Part shown: positions 1-13,014 of the stretch, one piece after another | How the letters are laid out: each line of letters starts with the position of its first letter | Position numbering within the stretch: the first letter of the stretch is position 1 | Assembly: GCA_030141605.1 (NCBI GenBank) | Contig: JAQGDQ010000584.1 | Span: forward strand, 1 to 64,000 | Length of the DNA stretch: 64,000 bases | DNA from: Tubiluchus corallicola | Lineage: Eukaryota > Priapulida > Priapulimorpha > Priapulimorphida > Tubiluchidae | Reading direction: 5' to 3' | The notes under the pieces: model-generated | What the model saw: only the letters and a program-made list of their open reading frames with translations | Databases searched by the model: none | What the model was told of the DNA's origin: nothing | Made by a program: the position numbers and the translations under genes

Positions 1-193
1 AATGGTAAAATAGGGGAGTGGAATCAGGGTGCGCATGGCAGCCAGGGTTAGATTATGCTCGGGTGGTTTGTGTACAAGACAGTGTATGTATCAAACAGCA
101 GTTTACACATACTAACCATCCAGGATTTTTGGTGTGGTAATTCTTGTGTAGATGGCATATGTTCACTGTCTGATGACTGTGTTTTACTTGCAG

Positions 194-343
194 CATGCTA
201 CTTGGCTACTGGATGCTACTCTAGAAGCTAGCAAATGGGATTTGTCAAAAGATATTATACGATTTCTACGTGCAATAGGTATATAATTGCTAATATTTAT
301 GCTCTCTCCATCTTTCTTTTCAATTCTCTTCATGTTTTTCCTC

Positions 344-374
<31 letters not shown>

Positions 375-380
375 CCTTAT

Positions 381-424
<44 letters not shown>

Positions 425-443
425 GTCTCTGTCTCTGTCTCTG

Positions 444-517
<74 letters not shown>

Positions 518-543
518 TCTCTCTCTCTCCTCTCTCTCCCTCC

Positions 544-580
<37 letters not shown>

Positions 581-1105
581 ACTCGCTCTCTCAAAGAAAC
601 TCCTTGTGGTTTAATGGAAATATAGTCTGATCATTGTTTGTGCTATCCTGCAGCAAGATTCGGATGCATATCTGAACCTTGTCTAGTATTAATACAATTT
701 ATTTCAAGTGTTTAAAACGCTTCTAGTTGCATTACATATTTCTAAATAAATTGTAAGATAAATCCTCTGTCTTTTAACAAGAAAGTAACAAAGAACAAAT
801 CAACTTTTTGTTGCGCAAAATCAGTTTGGTACCTGGTTATGGCTTTCAGATCCGAATGAGGTTGAAACTCCTCCGAGAACGCCGTTATATGCTGTTAGTC
901 CTCCCAAATTTGGCCTACACGGAACCCCTCCCCCGGAGCCCAAACGGCACCGATCGGGTGACGAGGGCGGTAGATTTGTGTTCAACAGTGGCGCTCCTGG
1001 TGGTAGGTCGCACAGTACTAACGTGAGTAGCGTGATCGAGGGAACACTGTCGTTGGAAGGCTTGACCATAGCGAGGACCAAGAGCGACATCTCAGCTCGT
1101 TCAAG
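194..1105 (+). CDS. RIC1: RIC1 homologue (RAB6A-GEF complex subunit), two internal exons
   Basis: Two exons are seen: 194-278 (after ttgcag, before GTATAT) and 850-1105 (after tttcag, before GTTAGT). Joined in frame they read HATWLLDATLEASKWDLSKD, then a segment ending RFLRAIDP and a Ser/Pro-rich part with TPPRTP. This matches the stretch of RIC1 before its C-terminal domain, where vertebrate proteins also have HAT-LL---L---KWDL and RFLRAIDP. RIC1 with RGP1 forms the exchange factor that activates RAB6A at the Golgi. The first exon starts in phase 0 and the second ends in phase 2. Upstream exons lie before the window. The C-terminal exons were not found: the next recognisable coding exon, at 8.5-11.1 kb, is on the other strand. 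The identification rests on a short segment, so it is probable rather than certain. Confidence 0.75.
345..590. repeat. (CT)n microsatellite with internal (GTCTCT)n
   Basis: A nearly pure pyrimidine tract lies inside the RIC1 intron (279-849). A central block of about 10 GTCTCT hexamers is flanked by CT dinucleotides. Long open frames across it (Leu/Ser and Arg/Glu repeats) are artefacts of the repeat. Confidence 0.95.
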
Positions 1106-1559
1106 GTTAGTTGTAGCTACTGTAAAAAAATGTGTGTCGTAAAGAAGTGCAACTTAAAGTACCTAAACGTACTTTTGACCAGTTAGCATGCATCAATTGG
1201 ACCCTTTAATATTTACACAAGAACCAGAGATGGCTTTTTTTCATTTCTTCACATTTTGGATCTGTAAATGTATGACTGAATGAATCCATGTTGCGTTCCT
1301 CTTAAGAAAGTGCCAAATATTCCAAATATTTTCCTTAGATTTGTTATAATGGCTCTTTTACCATTTTCTTTATAAATTAAAAGAGATCAGAATAGGCAGA
1401 TGTGACTATTAAACATGATATGCTCAAATAACATTATTTAGGCCGGGAAAAGAGATAAATGGTCGTCTACTTATGTCACAGCATCTTTAAGCACTCTTTA
1501 AAGGAAATACTTATCACTTTAAGACAAGGTAACCGCTGTGATGTGACAAATGAGTTCCA

Positions 1560-2440
1560 GAAACTTGTGTGAAAGGTTACCCAATGTTACAATTCAGACT
1601 TGTGAAAGGTTACTCAATGTTACGATTCACATTTGTGAAAGGTTACTCAATATTGCAATTCAGACTTGTGAAAGGTTACTCAATATTGTGATGCAGACTT
1701 GTGAAAGGTTACTCAATATTGTGATGCAGACTTGTGAAAGGTTACTTAATATTACGATTCAGACTTGTGAAAGGTTACTCGGTATTTTATTACAGACTAG
1801 TGTTACTCAGTATTACGATTCAGATTTGTGAAAGATTACTCAATATTACGATTCAGGCTTGTGAAAGGTTACTCATGTTATGATACAGACTTTTGAAAGG
1901 TTACTCAGTATTTTATTACAGACTAGTGTTACTCAATATTACGATTCAGATTTGTGAAAGGTTACTCAATATTACGATTCAAACTTGTGAAAGGTTACTC
2001 AATGTTACGATTCAGACTTGTGAAAGGTTACTCAATATTACGATTCAGATGTGTGAAAGGTTACTCAATATTACGATTCAGACTTGTGAAAGGTTACTCA
2101 ATGTTACGATTCAGTCTTGTGAAAGGTTACTCATGTTATGATACAGACTTTTGAAAGGTTACTCAGTATTTTATTACAGACTAGTGTTACTCAATATTAC
2201 GATTCAGATGTGTGAAAGGTTAGTCAATATTACGATTCAGACTTATGAAAGGTTACTCAATGTTACGATTCAGACTTGTGAAAGGTTACTCAATATTACG
2301 ATTCAGACTTATGAAAGGTTACTGAATATTACGATTCAGACTTGTGAAAGGTTACTCAATCTTGTGATACAGATTTATGTGTGGATATTTAATCTTATAA
2401 AGCAAACTTATGAAAAGTTACTCAAGCTGGTGATGCAAAC
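1560..2440. repeat. 33-bp minisatellite, about 27 copies
   Basis: Tandem units of the form GTGAAAGGTTACTCAATATT plus ACGATTCAGACTT repeat at 33-bp spacing, with scattered substitutions and a few shorter variant units (TTTTATTACAGACTAGTGTTA types). The period is a multiple of three, so an 11-residue repeat frame (CERLLNITIQT) stays open. There is no start context, splice context or homology to suggest it is translated. Confidence 0.93.
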
Positions 2441-3639
2441 TTAAGCGAACTTACATAAATTTAGAAGCTTGTGGTGCAAGTTTACGTGAATTTAAACAAA
2501 CCGTGCACCAATTATGTAAATTTTACAATGAGAAATGCAACATTTTTTAAATAACAAACTGGGTAGTCATAGCAAAGCTGATTATTGTAGCCAGTGAGGA
2601 ATAAATTAACAGCCAAACTAACATCAGAATTCTGCCTTTGATATCAACATTAAAATTTATAGCCCATAGCCCTCTTCTTGAAAGAGCCATAGAGGTACTT
2701 TTAAAGTAAAAATTAAAAATTTTAATATTCCGGGAACTAAGTTATTTGGTATTTAGTTTGTTCAAATTGTGAAAAGGAAGACAAGGAGTTTAAAATTCAA
2801 GATGTCTGAGAAGTTTGCTGGAAGTCATAAGCAATGAATGTGAATGAGTTTCACTGAAAATGTTTCAAATGGTTCAGTGTTTCAAATGTTTCAAATTCAA
2901 ATGTTTCAGAGAAAACATTTCAAATTCAGAAACCAAACTAGAGATGAAGGAAAAACAAAAAACTTCTTCTAAAATTAAGCCAATTGTAGCCAAATTTAGT
3001 CAAATACGCATGTGGAAAATAGCCAGAATAGGCCAAATTTCGACAGCAAATTCCAGAATCTTTGTTAAATAGCTAAGCGTATACTATAGAGCGTTTGTGG
3101 TGCCAGTTAGGTTGTTACTACCAACTTGAAACTTGAACTTTGCCAAAACCCAAATATGAACTTGAACTTAAGTAAAGTTCATTCTAGCTGGGAGGAATTT
3201 GAATTGAACAAGTTCATCTTTAGTGAAACTTGTCCATCACAGGGTAGCTGACGTATGTACAAGTGCTTATAAGATTTAACACAGATGAAAACGATCATGG
3301 CATACTTGAACGTTACGTAATTAGCTTCTAAGAACAGAAAGCAGGAACGGAGTGGGAACTAAACAAAAGCAGGAAATATGAAAAAGTTAGGTCTCGGGAT
3401 TGATCCCTGGTTGTATCGTGGCCCCTTGGTGTTCAACTGTTACCCAAATGTTTATGGTTCAAATGCATGCTCAGCCATTTTTCACGTTAATATCCTTTTG
3501 ATCAAATTAAGTTTCGTTAATTCAGTAATTGTGGGCTTCTAGCTGAACAAAATCACAATTGGAGTTCATACAACAAAAATTAAGAGACCAAAATTTAAAA
3601 TTGGCCACTTTGAAAAGGGGGAGTAAATCGCTTGGTAAA
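2441..3639. other. Unassigned AT-rich spacer
   Basis: No exon is recognised. A short clustered duplication of TTCAAATGTTTCA-type words lies at 2860-2930. A sequence resembling a Pol III B box (GGGATTGATCCC) near 3395-3420 may be a tRNA-SINE relic, but no A box or clear boundary is visible. Confidence 0.5.
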
Positions 3640-3992
3640 CATGTTGTTGTTGTTGTTGGCATCCTTCTGTCTCGGAAGACAATGGAGTGTGCTCCAAGAG
3701 AGTCTGTTATTGATCACATTGATGGAGCTGCAGTGTCGACTGTGGCTGAGCAATCCGATCCTTGAGCCACTGGAGTGGCCTCTCCAGGGCGCACGCCTGG
3801 GCAAGGTGTATGGAGATCCTGAGTTGCCCAGACAACAGGAACCCCGTCTCTTCCTCTCTGGTGTAGTCCAAAGGAAAGCGGAACGATACGTTTGGCACCA
3901 GATAGGCTGCAGGAGTTGCCGGAGTCAGTGAGCATGCTGCATTGGTCCGCCTTCGGGGCTCCACTCCTGATTTGGAAGGTTTACTCCTCGAG
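3640..3992 (-). mobile_element. SINE body copy lacking its 5S head (same family as 42852-43313)
   Basis: This segment is highly similar to the body of the 5S-headed SINE at 42852-43194. Both share the block around GGCAAGGTGTATGGAGATCC and the 3' end GACAGAAGGATGCC, followed on the minus strand by (AAC)n at 3641-3659. Similarity stops near 3992 and no 5S-like head follows, so the copy is 5'-truncated or rearranged. It carries about 75 bp near 3690-3770 that the other copy lacks. The ORFs across it are not genes. Confidence 0.8.
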
Positions 3993-4796
3993 CAATGTAA
4001 CCGAACGAAGTACACGAGGTTACGTATTGCTGAAAGGAAGCATACTATTTTTTCAAAAATGACTTACGTGAAAGAATTATTACCACACAAACACAATTTC
4101 ATGTTCGTGCCACTAGTTCTTCGCTGTTACATGTATCTCGCCATTCGCTAGTTAGTCGGGCCTTAACGTCTGCATTTCGGAAACGCATTGCACAAAAAAC
4201 AGTTGCTGTACCTCTGACTTCAGATGTGTTAATTTGTGGCGAACTACAAACGTTCAGCAGCGTATGCGTGTGTACAACGGTAAATTTAAAATTTCAATTT
4301 TTATCTCAGAATTTGCTGAGATTTGCTGAGATTACACTTAATGTTGTGCAGTAGCACTGTCGTTCAATTTTCGCTTTCACAAACACCTGCAGTAGAATAT
4401 ATATGCTGTTGAAGATTGTGTTCGTTTGTAACGTAATCACTAGTTGGACTCGCCCATCGTTAACTAAGTTTTTAACACTTTGTTTAATTATCAGAAGCGC
4501 CTTTAAGTACTAGGCTAATTAGGTTAAAATGTATACTTGAAAATGGGGTAATATATAGAAAATCATCATCATCCTTTAATATTAACTCTTCTTTTAATAT
4601 GAGTCATCACCTCACATTATTATTGGCTGTTCTTTCCGAGAATGATGACTGACACAATCCTTGACTGTTCCACACATAGCTGCTGATAATCATCTTCAAT
4701 AGAACATGCATAAATTTTCATAACATTTTCGTTAAAACGATTATATTTTTAGTTTGCGTATGCGCTCGTAGATATACATGTTGTACAAGAAATAAT
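3993..4796. other. Unassigned spacer
   Basis: Low-complexity AT-rich DNA. No exon, RNA gene or transposon end was recognised. Confidence 0.5.
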
Positions 4797-4799
4797 ATG

Positions 4800-4828
4800 G
4801 GAAGAAGAAAAAGAAAATCAACAACAAC

Positions 4829-4867
<39 letters not shown>

Positions 4868-4979
4868 AGACAGCGACAGCAACAACGACAACGACAGCAA
4901 CAGCAGCAGCACTACCACTACCACCACCACCAACAACAACAACAACACTACCACCACCACCACCACCACCACCACCAGC

Positions 4980-5013
<34 letters not shown>

Positions 5014-5216
5014 GTAGCAGCACTACCACTACCACCACCACCACCAACAACAACAACACTACCACCACCACCACCACCACCACCACCACCACCACCACCA
5101 CCACCACCACCAGCAACAACAAAAACAAGAGCAACAACAACAGCAACAACATCAACACCAAAAACAGTAGCAGCAGCACCACTACCAACACCAACAACAA
5201 CAATAGCAACGGTAAT
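4800..5216. repeat. Compound (AAC)n/(CAC)n/(AGC)n microsatellite
   Basis: About 415 bp of trinucleotide repeats switch between AAC, CAC/ACT and AGC blocks. Poly-Asn/Thr and poly-Leu/Val frames on the two strands follow from the repeat. Confidence 0.95.
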
Positions 5217-8200
5217 TGAACGGTAACTATAACTGTGGCAGCAAGAATTATATTTGATTAAATTCTTAGCAACAATATCACCATCTCATGAAACAACAGC
5301 GAAATATGAAAACCTGTAACAACAGTCACAACCATAGGTTTATGTTCGACGTTTCTGTGACAACAGCAACACGAGAATCAGTCGACATTCTAGTACAATT
5401 CTCAGGTTGGACAAATTTCATTCAACCATTTAATAAAAAATAAGATAATAATTATAAATTTTGTTTCATCACGTGTTTATTCGTTTTTGCTCGAGAAGGA
5501 ATTGCCATTTTTGCCACCAGCTACGGCCATAAAGGTATGCCAATTTTTTGCCAAAAGAAATGTTTTGATTAATCATGCTAAATACAGAGATGAATGAGCT
5601 ATTGAAACCTGCAAAAAGTGAGAGTAACTTTAGGCACATTGGAGTGAAAGGCGCATCCCATATGAAGCCCATTTCCTGTGTGGGGCGGCTGGGAAAACAT
5701 CCAGCGCCAATGGGCTTTGAGGTAAAGCGTGGCAGTATGTCAAAATATGAGCTAGGGAAATATAGCCATCTGGGATGTGAACAGCATACACAAACTTAAA
5801 GCAATAAACAGTAATATGGCAGTAAACAGCAGATGCGCACGTGGTACACATACACTTCATAATTTCATTTCTGCTCGCAGAGGCTGTTCAGTGTGCTCAG
5901 CATAAGCAAGAGAGTTTCACCGACTGCACTCTGCCGCGCGAAGCGTAACGTTGCGTAATCGCTTTCAAACGCTACGTCAATACGTGGTTGATGTCAGATG
6001 ACCGACGTAGACTTTTTGACTAGCTAACTAACCGACTGACTTTTTTGACTGACAAAGTCCGACGAATAATCTAATTCGCTTGTCTTTCGTGGATCCACAA
6101 ATAGAGGGATTTTTACTAAGAAAGGGAACATAGGCTAGGTCGGCTTGACCCTAGTAGCAACTTAATGATTACCCCTTTCGCCACCTTGTACAAGATACTC
6201 TGCTAATCATCGCACAACCCTGCAGGTATTATGTTATTGTGTCTTTACTTATAATAATAATTCATTAGATATTTAGAATGCATTATCATTAAAATGGACA
6301 AATGCATTTTCCATAATTAAATCCTGAAACAAAAGGAATTTAAAGCAGACTTACATATACGCATTACCCAATGAAGAATTCGAAATTAAAAGCAATAAAC
6401 ACGTAGCTTACAGATACATGTGGATTATAGTAAATACATTAACATAAAAAGTAAGCTAACACCTTTAAACCTAAAATTAACAGGCTTTTACACCAACCTA
6501 TTAACTATTGCAGATAAAGCTAACATTGTAATAGACAATTAGAAATAAAATCACTAGACATCAGCTCAAAAACACTAAAATAACTACATTATGTCCATAT
6601 TAAATTTTTAATTAATTACAAAGGTATTCTGTAAAGGTACGTTTTAAGAAAAGATTTGAACTTTTCAACATTAGTTCATTTTGCAAGCATGAATTACTTG
6701 CTTGCTTACTTACCAACTCATTTACTCATTATACTTATTGCAAACCAGGAGAAACGAAAGTTAGAAATTAAAATAAACCTAACTCATCCATGAATGATTG
6801 TGTTTTGTGTGTCTGTTCAACTTATAATAGAAAGCAATTCTGCATCTTGATGCCAAATTAAAAAGAGAGAAGTAAGAAAGGAAAGAGAAAAGAAGAACCG
6901 AAAAAATTTACAAACTGTTATGGACGAGTATAATTATTTAGAATATTGAGCAGTTGCCATTGCCGGATAAATGCGCTGGCAGGATTTTAAAATTTGCTGG
7001 AAGCTCTAAACTAAAAGGAAATCTATTTCTGTTCATAACATTTGGCAACATCTCATCGTGGGTTGAAAATGATATTATTATGACTCCATGGACGTTAGAG
7101 ATGCAGAAAACGCGTAGCAGAAAGTCACTGTACGCAGGGCGTCCTTGAATTTAGGCGATCACAGTAGATAAAGTAGAAGAAAAACTGGAAGATTTTTTTT
7201 AGACTTAGTCATCTAAAAACGGAATGACACTGGAAAACAATGTACTGTTTTAGCTGCATGGGGCAATTATGTTACAGCTATAAAATTAAGCCTTAATAAT
7301 TGTAACACAGTCCTGCAGAACTGCTATGGTATATAAGAGCATTGGTGAGTATCACCATTATTATCATCATCATCACGACCTGGCCATCATCAGCATCACC
7401 ACCTGGCCATCATTTTCATCACTAGTATCGCTATCATCATCATCATCACCATCATCATCGTCATTACCAACACCACCAATTCCATCTTCTGCATCTAATG
7501 ACCTTTGCCATAGTCACTAATTACTAGCATCTTTACTGCCCATCATCAGCATTGTCTTTGTCATATTCTGAATATCATCATCAGCCTTATCAGCCATCAT
7601 TACTGACTAATCTTCATCACCGTCAGCAACAAGTACAGCATGCAATGAAAAAAATCGGCTGCAGCAGCATTAGCAACAATAATAACGACAACAATGGCAA
7701 CAAAAAGAGCACCAGCTGCTCAACACCAACAAAGCAACAAACGTGCAAGTTGCAACACGTACAACAACCACTACCATGACAGTGACGATCACCACAATGA
7801 TGACTGTTGCTTCAGCTGCAGCAGCCTGGTGACAGTGATACTGACGACAACGTATAGACACGGCAGAGCTGCACGTGACATAAGAGACGTATTGACTTTT
7901 GTGTTATCCATATGGTGCTTATTTAATGAATATCTGGGACGCTCTTGAGATTTGCACATTTTGAATATTTAAAGGAAAGGACAAGTCACTTAGTATGTAG
8001 GGTTTATTTTACTGTTATCACTTAAGCTTCGATAAATTAACAAAGAAATTTGCAAAAAAAGCCTGTTTACAAATCATAAAGTTAATTTATACTACCGTAG
8101 TATAAATTTTCTAGCGCTGTGGTAGCTGCCATTCTGATGTAGATTATGATGTAAATTATGATGTAGCTGCTGGACTTCGTGACTTTTTGTAAGCACACCT

Positions 8201-8529
8201 GCTTAAACTAATTCAGACTTCGGAATCTGCAGCTTACTCTGGTGCAAAAGTATCACAAAATTAGCTATGTAAAACGCATTATACTTTTAACGGGAAACTG
8301 ACAGTGCACTGCTTTTCTTCAGCTTATGAATGACGTCATCGGCGGAGCAATAAGTTTTCAAAATGGGAGCACCCAATCGGGAAATTTAATGATCGCGACT
8401 CTAAAGCTATTTTACTAATTACATGAAGCACTTATCATACTTTTATTACTAAATTCTTCTAATATTTTCAGCGAATATTGAAATAGGCCCAGAAGGCCTG
8501 ACCTTTCCTATAATTGTATATGTACTTAC
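5217..8529. other. Spacer with ATC/CAG-rich simple repeats
   Basis: No exon could be supported on either strand. The stretch 7340-7800 is rich in CATCAT and CAACAA words. It follows the long - strand exon at 8530-11108 in that gene's direction of transcription, so a later exon of that gene may lie here. It also lies downstream of the RIC1 exons. Nothing recognisable was found for either gene. Confidence 0.5.
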
Positions 8530-11108
8530 ATGGTAATGGTGATCATAGGTTTCCCTGATCTTGTTGAGGTCACATTGTCATTCTCATTGTTTCGTTTTTG
8601 TGAGTTTCCTTTTGATGGCCCAGTCACTGTACACACTCCGCCATGAATCTGCAGTTGCACACTTTCGCCACCAGGGCCGGTCAGCTGCAATTCTCCACCA
8701 GTAATATTCAGTTCCGTCTGAGGTAACAATTCTGGTGACGCTTTAGTCACTTTGGCAGAGGACGCCTCGACCTCTGTCCGATCAATGTTCAGCTGCATAT
8801 GTACATCGTTTTCTGGTGGGATAACAATCACTTTTGGTGTGGTCCACTTACAAGATGTTCCAGGCGAAAGCTTGCCATTTGTTAGCCTTTCACTTGCTAC
8901 AGAAGTGGAAGTTCTTGGTGATGGCGACTTCGAAGAAGTGACAGATGCTGATGAATGTGGAGCGGAATCATATGGTGGTGGACTGCTTGATGGAATTTTA
9001 GAATATTCATTATCCGAGTGTAAAATGCGCAATGATTCTTCATAACTCGGTGGTGGAACTGGTGATAACTCCCTTCCTTCCCTAGGGCTAGGAGACCGCT
9101 GATGTGGAAAATCATACGGCGGAGGATCGGGCAGCTTGCAACTTCGCCTAGGGCTGCCATGACTGCCATAGCTTTTAGGTATGTTCAGAAATTGCAATTC
9201 GGAAGAGGACAACCTGTGACGTAAAGTCTTGTCGAGAGATGATGAGGTGCTATAGGGTGGAGGGCGTGGTGATGGACAGCGAGTTGGCTTCACCGAACCT
9301 CCTTTGACCGAAGAACTTGAGCGTGAGGTCAGCTTTCTACCCAATTGACATGGCTTATTTTTGCAAGCAGAAGGAACGTTGGTGTTGTCGGGATCAAGAT
9401 CACATTTTTCTTTTCTATCTTCTGGTAAGTTTGTATTATGATGGTATACACTGTCTTTTGTTGGCCAATGTGTTTCATCAGATTTCTCAGAATTTGACGT
9501 GCTTGTTGATTGTTTAACTGCATTTTTGTCTCCCAGTTTCTTCACACCGTCTGTCTGTGTTGTTCGTTTTGTATCCCCAGAGGCTCCTTGCAGAGGACCA
9601 CTCATCTCAGATACCTTTTGTATGGAAGAGTCATCCACTAACGGACCAGAACGTACATGCAATATTTTACTTTTGGAATACAAGAGAGATGTGTCTGCTA
9701 AAGAGGAACTGTTCCTACTCGGTGATGACACTGCAAGCTGATCCGAGGCATCTCTGGGAAAAGACGATGAGCTGGCATCACAGGATGCAAAACCGGAAAT
9801 ATCAGTTTGAGTAAATGATTCTTTTGCTTTTCGATGCTTCTGAGCACCGCTGCTGTTTCTGTCACGCACGGTTTTAATTTCTACCACCGTCTGAGTTTCC
9901 GATTCAGTTTTCTGAGGCTTAGGCTGAACTTCTTCACCGGTCATTAGTTTTTTACCAGTTGACATTGTTTGGCCATTTTGGCCTGAATGCAACTGTGTTA
10001 ATATTTTCGAAGAAGTGCTTTCACTTTTTTGAAGCCTTTCATTTAGCGCATCTTCAGTGACGGCAGAACTAGGTTCTTCTGGAATTTCGTTGCCACAAGA
10101 GCTGCTTTTTATTGTGGCTGGTGAAGACTTTGACTGAGAGTGTAAAATTGTTCTCTTTTCTTTTTGCGAGCCATATGTCGCCAGTGGAATGTTACTTTTT
10201 GCCTGATGTTTATAATGACATGTTTTACCCTGTGATTCAATTTTAAACTGTGCAACTGACTTGTTAGGATGGAATTTGTCCATTCCACATGGACAGGTTG
10301 AAACAGCAGTGGAGGAAGGTATTATAGAAGATAATGGCAGTGAAGCAGCCGTGGCTGTAGGACTGGGGGTAGATGTTTCCCCTGAAACAGACTTGACTGG
10401 AGATACTGGAGAATTTTCTTTGGAGCGGGCAATAAAGGTTGAAGTTGCATAACTGGTGTGTGGGTAATTGTAGGGTGGCGGGGGTGGTTGAGGTGAAGAG
10501 GATAACTTTGCTGCTGGGAAAGATTGTCTTGATGGAGTATACATTGCAGAGGCAGCAGATGATCCAACAGTGGATTCAAAAAAATCAGATTCTAGGATAC
10601 TTGCAGATTTTGGTTCCTCTGTTGTCCCTGGAGCATGAAGAAACATTTCTCGAAGACCTAATGTTGGTATCGTACCATGTGACAACCGCCTAAGTGCATT
10701 TGTCATCGGGCGGTTGGGGGATCGGCGAAGAGGTGCCATACTCAGGAGAAGGTGCTCGTGAGGTGTTAAATTCCGAGATGGGGACGTCGTGGAAGCAGAG
10801 TCCTTATACATGTTTGAAGTTTTTTCTGTCTCTTTGGTGGCAACGTTAATCTCCCGACAGGTAACGCCAGGTGTCGGTTTGAGACTTAGTGATTCTGTAG
10901 ATGAATTCTGCAATGACTTCTTCAGGTCTTTTACAGAGGAGCCGACTGGTTCCTTGGAACTTTTTCTTGTGAAAAAATCGATCTTTTCCTGCATGCTACG
11001 ACTTTTGTAATGTAAACTTGGTTGTAATATGTCTGGACATATCTCAGCATCAAAACTCAATGATCCACGCTTAGAAGTCATCTCTGTTAAACGTCCCATT
11101 AATATCAG
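8530..11108 (-). CDS. Very long exon of a Ser/Pro-rich protein with PPxY and TQT motifs, family not recognised
   Basis: An open frame of about 860 codons fills one exon. On the minus strand it is preceded by a strong acceptor (ctcattcctgcag, edge 11108) and ends at a consensus donor (CAT|GTAAGTAC, edge 8530). The apparent stop just after is therefore probably intronic. The first internal Met is at 11097-11099, but coding may begin in an earlier exon. Counting from that Met, the protein is low-complexity and probably disordered. PPxY motifs lie at about residues 207-210, 613-616, 659-662, 683-686 and 707-710, and are typical WW-domain ligands. TQT motifs lie at about 402, 430 and 514 (KRTTQTD), of the type bound by dynein light chain LC8. 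The N-terminal RSMQEKIDFFTRKSS and the C-terminal ELNITGGELQLTGPGGESVQ look more ordered. No catalytic domain is visible. It is probably a scaffold protein, which is an inference. Confidence 0.8.
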
Positions 11109-13010
11109 CTGCAGGAATGAGACCGTTTGATGACTTGTGTAGCATGGATACCTGACAGGGTGTGCTCTCAGTTTTCATGCGGTGTCCTAGTGTCCCTGAC
11201 TGGCATTGAAGTTAACAAAAAAAAACGTTGGCCCAATTAAGCAGTCACACAAAAACAGTAAGTTTCAAAGAAACTGGTTGAATCAAATATGGTAACACTT
11301 TCTTGCTTTCTTTACAAATCTGATGGTGAACTATTGCTGCTGTGGCGTGCATAAACAGATTATCGTGATGCACCTGAATTGAATTCAGGTAATTCTTTCT
11401 GCACTAACATAATAGTGAAGCTATCTGTCGCATTACATGTTTAAAGAGGAAGTCCGGACATTGGTATTCCAAATTGCTGGCAAGATGACGAAAGAAGAGT
11501 GACTTTCAGTTGATGGGCATTCAGGTCGTTTTGTCAGCCTTTGCAATTTTCATCCGGGATTTATGGGCAACGATATTTTACTGCCTCAATGCATCCAACA
11601 GCTGGTCTATTTTCCTGCTACCCACTACTGAGTTGTTGATCTTTCTCTCTCACGAGAAACTCGACGCAGAGCGGAGGAGAAACAACAAATTTTTCTTCCC
11701 GCACAATAATAATAACCCCAAGTCTTGTTTAGTTTACTGTAGCTTCTGTGCGTTTGACATTAACCCTGAAATAGTCCAAATGCACCAACACATAGTGTAT
11801 TTCACACGCCACCATTTTACACTGACAAATTGTTATATTTTCTTCCAACAGATAAAAAAATATGTCGAACACTGTACTGACCTTTGAATAAACAAAAAAA
11901 ATAAGCAGCCAGCGTTTTTTCAGTAATTTGCTAAAAAAACAAGGCGACCAGCTGTCACCAGCACGTGATTGTTTAGATCAAATTCTTGTTATGTTATGAC
12001 GTCACACAGAAACAATCATCGCCCTCGTCAATGTCGCTTCGGATCCCCAATCTTTAACTCTATTTGAATCCATTTTTATTTGTTTCGTAGATATTGCATT
12101 CTTTCACGTGATGTTCAAGAACATTAAAAACTTTTACGATTTTTCTTCACCAGGTTGAGAACAATTAGTAATGAGCTCAACAATAGTGTAAACTTTATTT
12201 TTATAATTGTCACAATCGCGAGTACGTATAAGTACAGCCATTCAACTTTATAAGCTGTTATGCAACTGTTTTAGCAGCTAAACACTAACAACAACATCTA
12301 CATTTGCTATGGCAGTCAAGCTGTCGATAAACGTGGTTTTTTCACCATTCGTCGAAATCTCTCTTTAGCACGTTTTCAAAGACGCCTAACAGTTCGCGAC
12401 AATAGGCTTCAGTAAGGTACGAATAAGACTCGCCTCTTCCGCTCTCTGCAGCATCGCAGTCAAACTCTCAACTGAGTGGAGCAGTCAGCTCTGAGCTATA
12501 ATGCATGTCCAACAGCTGGCTTCATAAAGCTGCTACTGATACGGAAATCCCATAAAGAAGTTTCAGTCGCAGCGGTAATCATTGTAAAACTTGTCTGTCC
12601 TTGACGGACGGGTGATAATTTATGAACTGAGCAGTGGTGCTTATAGGCAGAACCCGAGAACGAAAAAATAAACGAATACAAAAGCGAAAATAAACAAAGT
12701 CATACAAGCATGACGTCGTTATGGCTTCCGAACTCTCACAATCGGCATTCAAGATAAACAGGTGTTGCTACTGACACGTGGTGCCACTACGAATCTCTTA
12801 TAGTTCCGGTCTTCTACGTCAATGTTTGCATAAGTTTATAAAGTTCCAGAAAAAGGAGAACAAGGGAAAGGTCCAAAAAGAGAGGAACTAAAGGAAAGAG
12901 AAATGGGAAAAACAATAATCAGCTAGACAAAGAAAAACAAAACGAAGAAAGTAAAAAGGAGTAAACAAAAAAGAAAGCAAGGAATGACAAGTTAAGTTGT
13001 TCAGAACTTA
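11109..13010. other. Unassigned region upstream of the PPxY/TQT exon
   Basis: Upstream exons or a promoter of the minus-strand gene should lie here or beyond, but none was recognised. The ORFs present have no coding signature or family resemblance. Confidence 0.45.
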
Positions 13011-13014
13011 TGTA

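Noticed and set aside
235-630. Leu/Ser- and Arg/Glu-rich open frames on both strands
   Set aside because: Generated by the (CT)n/(GTCTCT)n microsatellite inside the RIC1 intron.
1550-2444. Repeat protein with 11-residue CERLLNITIQT units
   Set aside because: The frame is open only because the minisatellite period (33 bp) is a multiple of three. Variant units break it and there is no gene context.
3707-4015. Plus- and minus-strand ORFs around 3.6-4.0 kb and 42.8-43.2 kb with similar proteins
   Set aside because: The similarity is at DNA level and comes from two SINE copies, one with a 5S head.
4718-5219. Poly-Asn/Thr or poly-Leu/Val proteins
   Set aside because: Trinucleotide microsatellite frames.
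8752-10693. Plus-strand ORFs at 8.7-10.7 kb
   Set aside because: Shadows of the long minus-strand exon.
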